The notes under the pieces: generated by a model
What the model was told of the DNA's origin: nothing
The model's input: the letters and a program-made list of their open reading frames with translations, nothing else
Database searches by the model: none
In this document: piece by piece, positions 62,201-64,000 of the stretch
Position numbering within the stretch: the first letter of the stretch is position 1
Layout of the letters: the number at the start of each line of letters is the position of its first letter
NCBI GenBank assembly: GCA_002412865.1
Contig: DHVW01000012.1
Span: forward strand, 97,560-161,559
DNA length: 64,000 nucleotides
Origin: Sulfurovum sp. UBA5198
Lineage (GTDB): Bacteria > Campylobacterota > Campylobacteria > Campylobacterales > Sulfurovaceae
Direction: 5' to 3'
Program-made: the position numbers and the translations under genes

Positions 62201-63746
62201 TTTTGGGATGTCTTATAGATAGATTTGTAGATGGGATTGATGGCACGAAATCAGCTTTTGGCCATAATATTTCGGTTGTTTGAGACTTCAAATCAGAACT
62301 ATTATATATTGGCATTTTCTCTTCTGTGGTAGGAATAGCGTATGGTGTTTTAGGCTCAATATTGGTGCTATTAGTGTCCACTACAGAGACTATTTTTTTA
62401 TTTAGACAAAAATCAACCCTCTTTAAAGAACCTTGGTTTACCTCCACAAACTCTGAAAATGACCTATTTCCAAATCTTGCATTCTCTTGGCACACACCCA
62501 TCTCATAACCGTTAGGCAACATCTCCTCATCTACCTGAATCACATGAGTACCTACCTCTATACCCTCAAAGTGATATTTACCATTTTTATCAGTCACTAC
62601 AAATGTACCATTTTCGAGGTAAATCCTAACTCCACCTACACCATGCGTCTTTTTATAATTTTTAAATGCACTATCATACACTTGACCCAATATAATTGAT
62701 TTGTCTCTGTACAACTCCTCTTTTAGTAGCAGAGTCGCTGTTGCTATATTTGTTTTATCATTTGTGCTTGAAGTCGCCCATGCTTGATTTATCAGCTCTT
62801 TTTTTGTACCAACTGCACCTATTGTTGCTACTAGCGTAATCTCTGCTATACTTTTTGAAGCAATAGTAGGGATATTTAGAGTTATTTCAAGCCCATCAGA
62901 TAACTGCATTGGCGTGACTATACTACCATTTAGCTTCATTGTTCCGTTCTGATATTTCAAGCCACTAGGCATCAAATCAGTTAATTTTACATTTGTAGCG
63001 ACCGAACTACTTTCATTATAAACTCTCATAGTGTATAGCACACTATCGCCTATACCTACGATAGATTTGTTTACGCTTTTCTCTACCCATAAATCTTTAT
63101 TAACCGTAGATACTATAATAGCACTTATGGTCTCAAAGACCCCCCCTTGGTCAAGATATTTTCCACTGATAATATCTCCTGATTGCACGAACAGTGTACC
63201 ATTCGCAGATGGACTTGCAGAGCTTGTGAGCTGTAGGTAGGCTGTGAATGTTCCACTGTTTTGTGTAGTCTCTACAAGTCTAATGGTTTCACTATCACCT
63301 GCTAAAGATGTTACAGTTACCTCAATACTCTCACGAACATTTGGGTCTATATTTCTATCTATATCTTTTAAGGAAATTATTGCTATATCATTGTTTGCAT
63401 ATTGCGTCGTTACGCCTAGTGGCTCAGGCGTGGTGGTGCTTAGTGTTTGCCCATTTGACATAAGCGGAAGTGGCGAATTTTGCCACAAACCACCACTATC
63501 TAGATACTGACTTACTCCTAGCATTATATTTGTTGGTGAAGCTGGAGTGTATGCCATAAACTCTATGATTGGCTTAGTCCCCACCACTACTGTCTTGACT
63601 TCATTTGATATAACAATAAAACTTGTACTTGAACCAGAATGGCAACAAGTTGCCTTAGCACTGTTTATTATCACATCACCCACAGTAGCACCATGCGAAA
63701 AAGATAGAAATAGAGATGCGAATATAAAAGATTTTAAACCTATCAC
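59283..63746 (-). CDS. Large DUF11/SdrD-like outer-membrane beta-barrel protein
   Basis: A 1487-residue envelope protein. After a signal peptide (about 1-20) come an Ig-like region with DRNIDPNVRESIEVTV (about 120-215), a DUF11 domain (about 218-335: YTMRVYNESSSVATNVKLTDLMP), and an SdrD B-like domain (about 351-410: GVGGVRIYLENGTFVVTDKNG). Further beta domains (about 480-730) lead to a long run of alternating hydrophobic/polar strands from about 740 to the C-terminus ending in a tryptophan, expected for an outer-membrane barrel. YDIDYSLGRIFFKQPIYS near residue 905 is a conserved motif of such proteins. The start is a GTG at 63746 with a poor ribosome-binding site. Likely a surface anchor or export platform; function unknown. 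Confidence 0.72.
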   Translation of the reverse strand: MIGLKSFIFASLFLSFSHGATVGDVIINSAKATCCHSGSSTSFIVISNEVKTVVVGTKPIIEFMAYTPASPTNIMLGVSQYLDSGGLWQNSPLPLMSNGQTLSTTTPEPLGVTTQYANNDIAIISLKDIDRNIDPNVRESIEVTVTSLAGDSETIRLVETTQNSGTFTAYLQLTSSASPSANGTLFVQSGDIISGKYLDQGGVFETISAIIVSTVNKDLWVEKSVNKSIVGIGDSVLYTMRVYNESSSVATNVKLTDLMPSGLKYQNGTMKLNGSIVTPMQLSDGLEITLNIPTIASKSIAEITLVATIGAVGTKKELINQAWATSSTNDKTNIATATLLLKEELYRDKSIILGQVYDSAFKNYKKTHGVGGVRIYLENGTFVVTDKNGKYHFEGIEVGTHVIQVDEEMLPNGYEMGVCQENARFGNRSFSEFVEVNQGSLKRVDFCLNKKIVSVVDTNSTNIEPKTPYAIPTTEEKMPIYNSSDLKSQTTEILWPKADFVPSIPSTNLSIRHPKMHRAEVWLNGIKVSMLNFDGKTTDSNSNMVIDRYKGVDLLNDANSIEIKLFDASDKHYDTLNRDVFVASRAIKAIYMPKLSNPLADGINPCVIAVKLLDSSNKPLRAGMNGSFSVNTPYRTMSDLEQLKNNPLATVESSSRYTVGADGVAYIKIAPTTQTGELLMSFPFEVKTEVIKAWLKPGQRKWIMVGFTEGTVGYNTIKSHQENESKNETITEGRVSFFAKGTIKANWLLSMAYDSGKDTKNMRYFGEIDPNSYYTIYNDDTIQGYEASSRKKLYIKIESDKFNVLFGDFNTDLTTTQLTQYSRTFTGLKSEYHGENFEGKAFVAYTDQAFKRDEIRGDGTSGFYYLKSTPVIINSEKITIEVRDRYRSEIIISRDELVRYKDYDIDYSLGRIFFKQPIYSVDDNFNPRYIVASYEIQGDGSKHYTYGGRGAVKLKDGDIEIGASGVSEDMGTTNNKMAGLDTTIRITPFTTLKAEIATTKTTKDGVTQAGGAKLAEIEHLSNGLYLRGYYREQDSSYGLGQLSQTLGGTRKIGLDASKTFANRLSLRGIVYRDTDTATSKDQDTAEIKAQIDETIWSAYAGYRYANATDTTAVNQILFGGSYSLFEQRLRLTASHDRALGVDENELFPTKTTLGINYALNSSVDVFGNYEWINSDKKKIELGRVGTRVRPWSGMVVENSTLSEFENDTNRLYNTTGFLQSYQLTKRIWLNGGYEKGLLLDGNATKINDEFDAYRIGGAYKGDNFTATLNGEYRDGTIENKRNITTGIYTQPNDDVGIAFSTLYGHTYDDINTTKYINSSLALVYRPQDTKWIVLDKLEYAHEENNKAGEYKTQKLINNLQANYTPYDDFELSLQYGTKYVFDKIDEFEFDGWVHLAGVDARYDITKKIDIGVQTSMLFANSNSDIGIGAYVGYNVFDAAWLTIGYNYSGFRDSDFNLQTYRNDGFYAKLRMRFDQKTLAETAKALTW

Positions 63747-63778
63747 AATATTTTTGAGATACGCATAAATGCTTTTGT

Positions 63779-63836
63779 GCAGACACAGCTCTCCTGTCGA
63801 CTGTCTTGCGACCGACTGGAAAACTGTGTTATCTGC
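63779..63836 (-). ncRNA. Strong structured hairpin upstream of the DUF11 outer-membrane gene
   Basis: On the minus strand ACACAGTTTTCC pairs with GGAGAGCTGTGT (12 bp with three G-U pairs), extended by GCAG/CTGC across a three-base bulge. Inside, GTCG/CGAC and GTC-GCAA-GAC give a GNRA tetraloop cap. It lies between the edge gene and the outer-membrane gene, within the probable 5' leader. Structure is seen; role and class are not known. Confidence 0.5.
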
Positions 63837-63858
63837 TCTATTTTTCAGTAGTTTAGAT

Positions 63859-64000
63859 TTACTTTATTGTTACATCTATATAAGCACACTCACTGCTATT
63901 TGCAGCTACTGTTCCGAATGTTGCAGTAACAGCTTGTCCAGTTGCCGCAACCGTATCACCATTAGTAGCGCCCAATGCTCCACAAGTAGCACTAGCTGCT
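63859..64000 (-). CDS. C-terminal end of a secreted DUF11-like protein, cut by window edge
   Basis: The last 47 codons of a gene on the minus strand. The translated end (TCGALGAT, then TATFGTVAAN and SSECAYIDVTIK) resembles the C-terminus of the 328-residue protein at 58303, which ends GTIAAPTRECGYFEAIIK, so this is likely a paralogue flanking the outer-membrane gene on its other side. The start lies outside the window. Confidence 0.6.
   Translation of the reverse strand, partial: AASATCGALGATNGDTVAATGQAVTATFGTVAANSSECAYIDVTIK

Noticed and set aside
63779..63836. Cyclic-di-GMP (GEMM) riboswitch
   Set aside because: The hairpin has a GNRA cap but lacks the conserved two-helix layout and joining sequences I know for GEMM-I, so I only report an unclassified structured RNA.
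63779..63836. Integron attC site
   Set aside because: The ends do not carry the expected core motifs (RYYYAAC and GTTRRRY), and no integrase or cassette array is present.

Overview
The window reads as chromosome from a member of the Campylobacterota (Epsilonproteobacteria), most like a non-motile Sulfurovum-type lineage. The support is an AT-rich base composition, the futalosine menaquinone gene mqnC, a ccoI-ccoS pair for a cbb3 oxidase, and three blocks of gene order that I recall from Campylobacter jejuni: nusB-ribH-kdsA-EamA/der-trpS, ferredoxin-ndk-DUF177-rpmF-plsX-fabH, and rplY-pth-lptG-lysA-pheA-hisC-dxs. In C. jejuni the flagellar genes fliF-fliG-fliH lie between hisC and dxs; here hisC and dxs overlap by one base. 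The genus is inference.

Layout. 1-4215 (minus): M16-type protein (cut by the window edge), mqnC, nusB, ribH, kdsA and an EamA transporter, with a 42-bp direct repeat before ribH and again before kdsA. 4333-7751 (plus): der, trpS, a TRIC-type membrane protein and a macro-domain protein, followed to 9448 by a 5'-truncated remnant of a phage/ICE-type large polyvalent protein. 9443-11560 (minus): murI, rho. 11717-18742 (plus): ccoI-ccoS, a 2[4Fe-4S] ferredoxin, then ndk-DUF177-rpmF-plsX-fabH-ymdB. 18739-26907: mostly minus housekeeping genes (dnaX, MgtC-like, ftsH, prmA, hisA, hisH), with a plus-strand zinc metallopeptidase.

27002-38960 is one long plus-strand envelope-polysaccharide cluster: an LpxL-like acyltransferase, two ELM1-family proteins, two GT-B glycosyltransferases, a pyruvyltransferase-like protein, an AsnB-like amidotransferase, and a nucleotide-amino-sugar set (WlbB-like acetyltransferase, WlbA-like oxidoreductase, SDR, DegT aminotransferase, second acetyltransferase). 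It is followed by VanZ-like and PAP2 proteins on the minus strand and by five small plus-strand genes (YrbL, a CBU_0592-like membrane protein, a YgjP-like peptidase, Sel1, YaeQ).

42585-52905 (minus) holds metabolism and translation genes: metK, dxs, hisC, pheA, lysA, an LPS-export permease, pth, rplY, thiG, purN. 53047-58301 (plus) holds rpsU, purT, a two-subunit succinate dehydrogenase/fumarate reductase-like pair and an MHS-family transporter. 58303-64000 (minus) is a surface locus: a secreted beta-sandwich protein translationally overlapped with a 1487-residue DUF11/SdrD-like outer-membrane beta-barrel, and at the edge the 3' end of a paralogue of the secreted protein, with a strongly structured hairpin in the gap.

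Three copies of a palindromic element with 27-bp arms occur between genes. I saw no rRNA, tRNA, CRISPR array or intact insertion sequence. The least explained parts are the polyvalent-protein remnant beside the macro-domain gene, the DUF11 surface locus with its hairpin, and the intergenic repeats.
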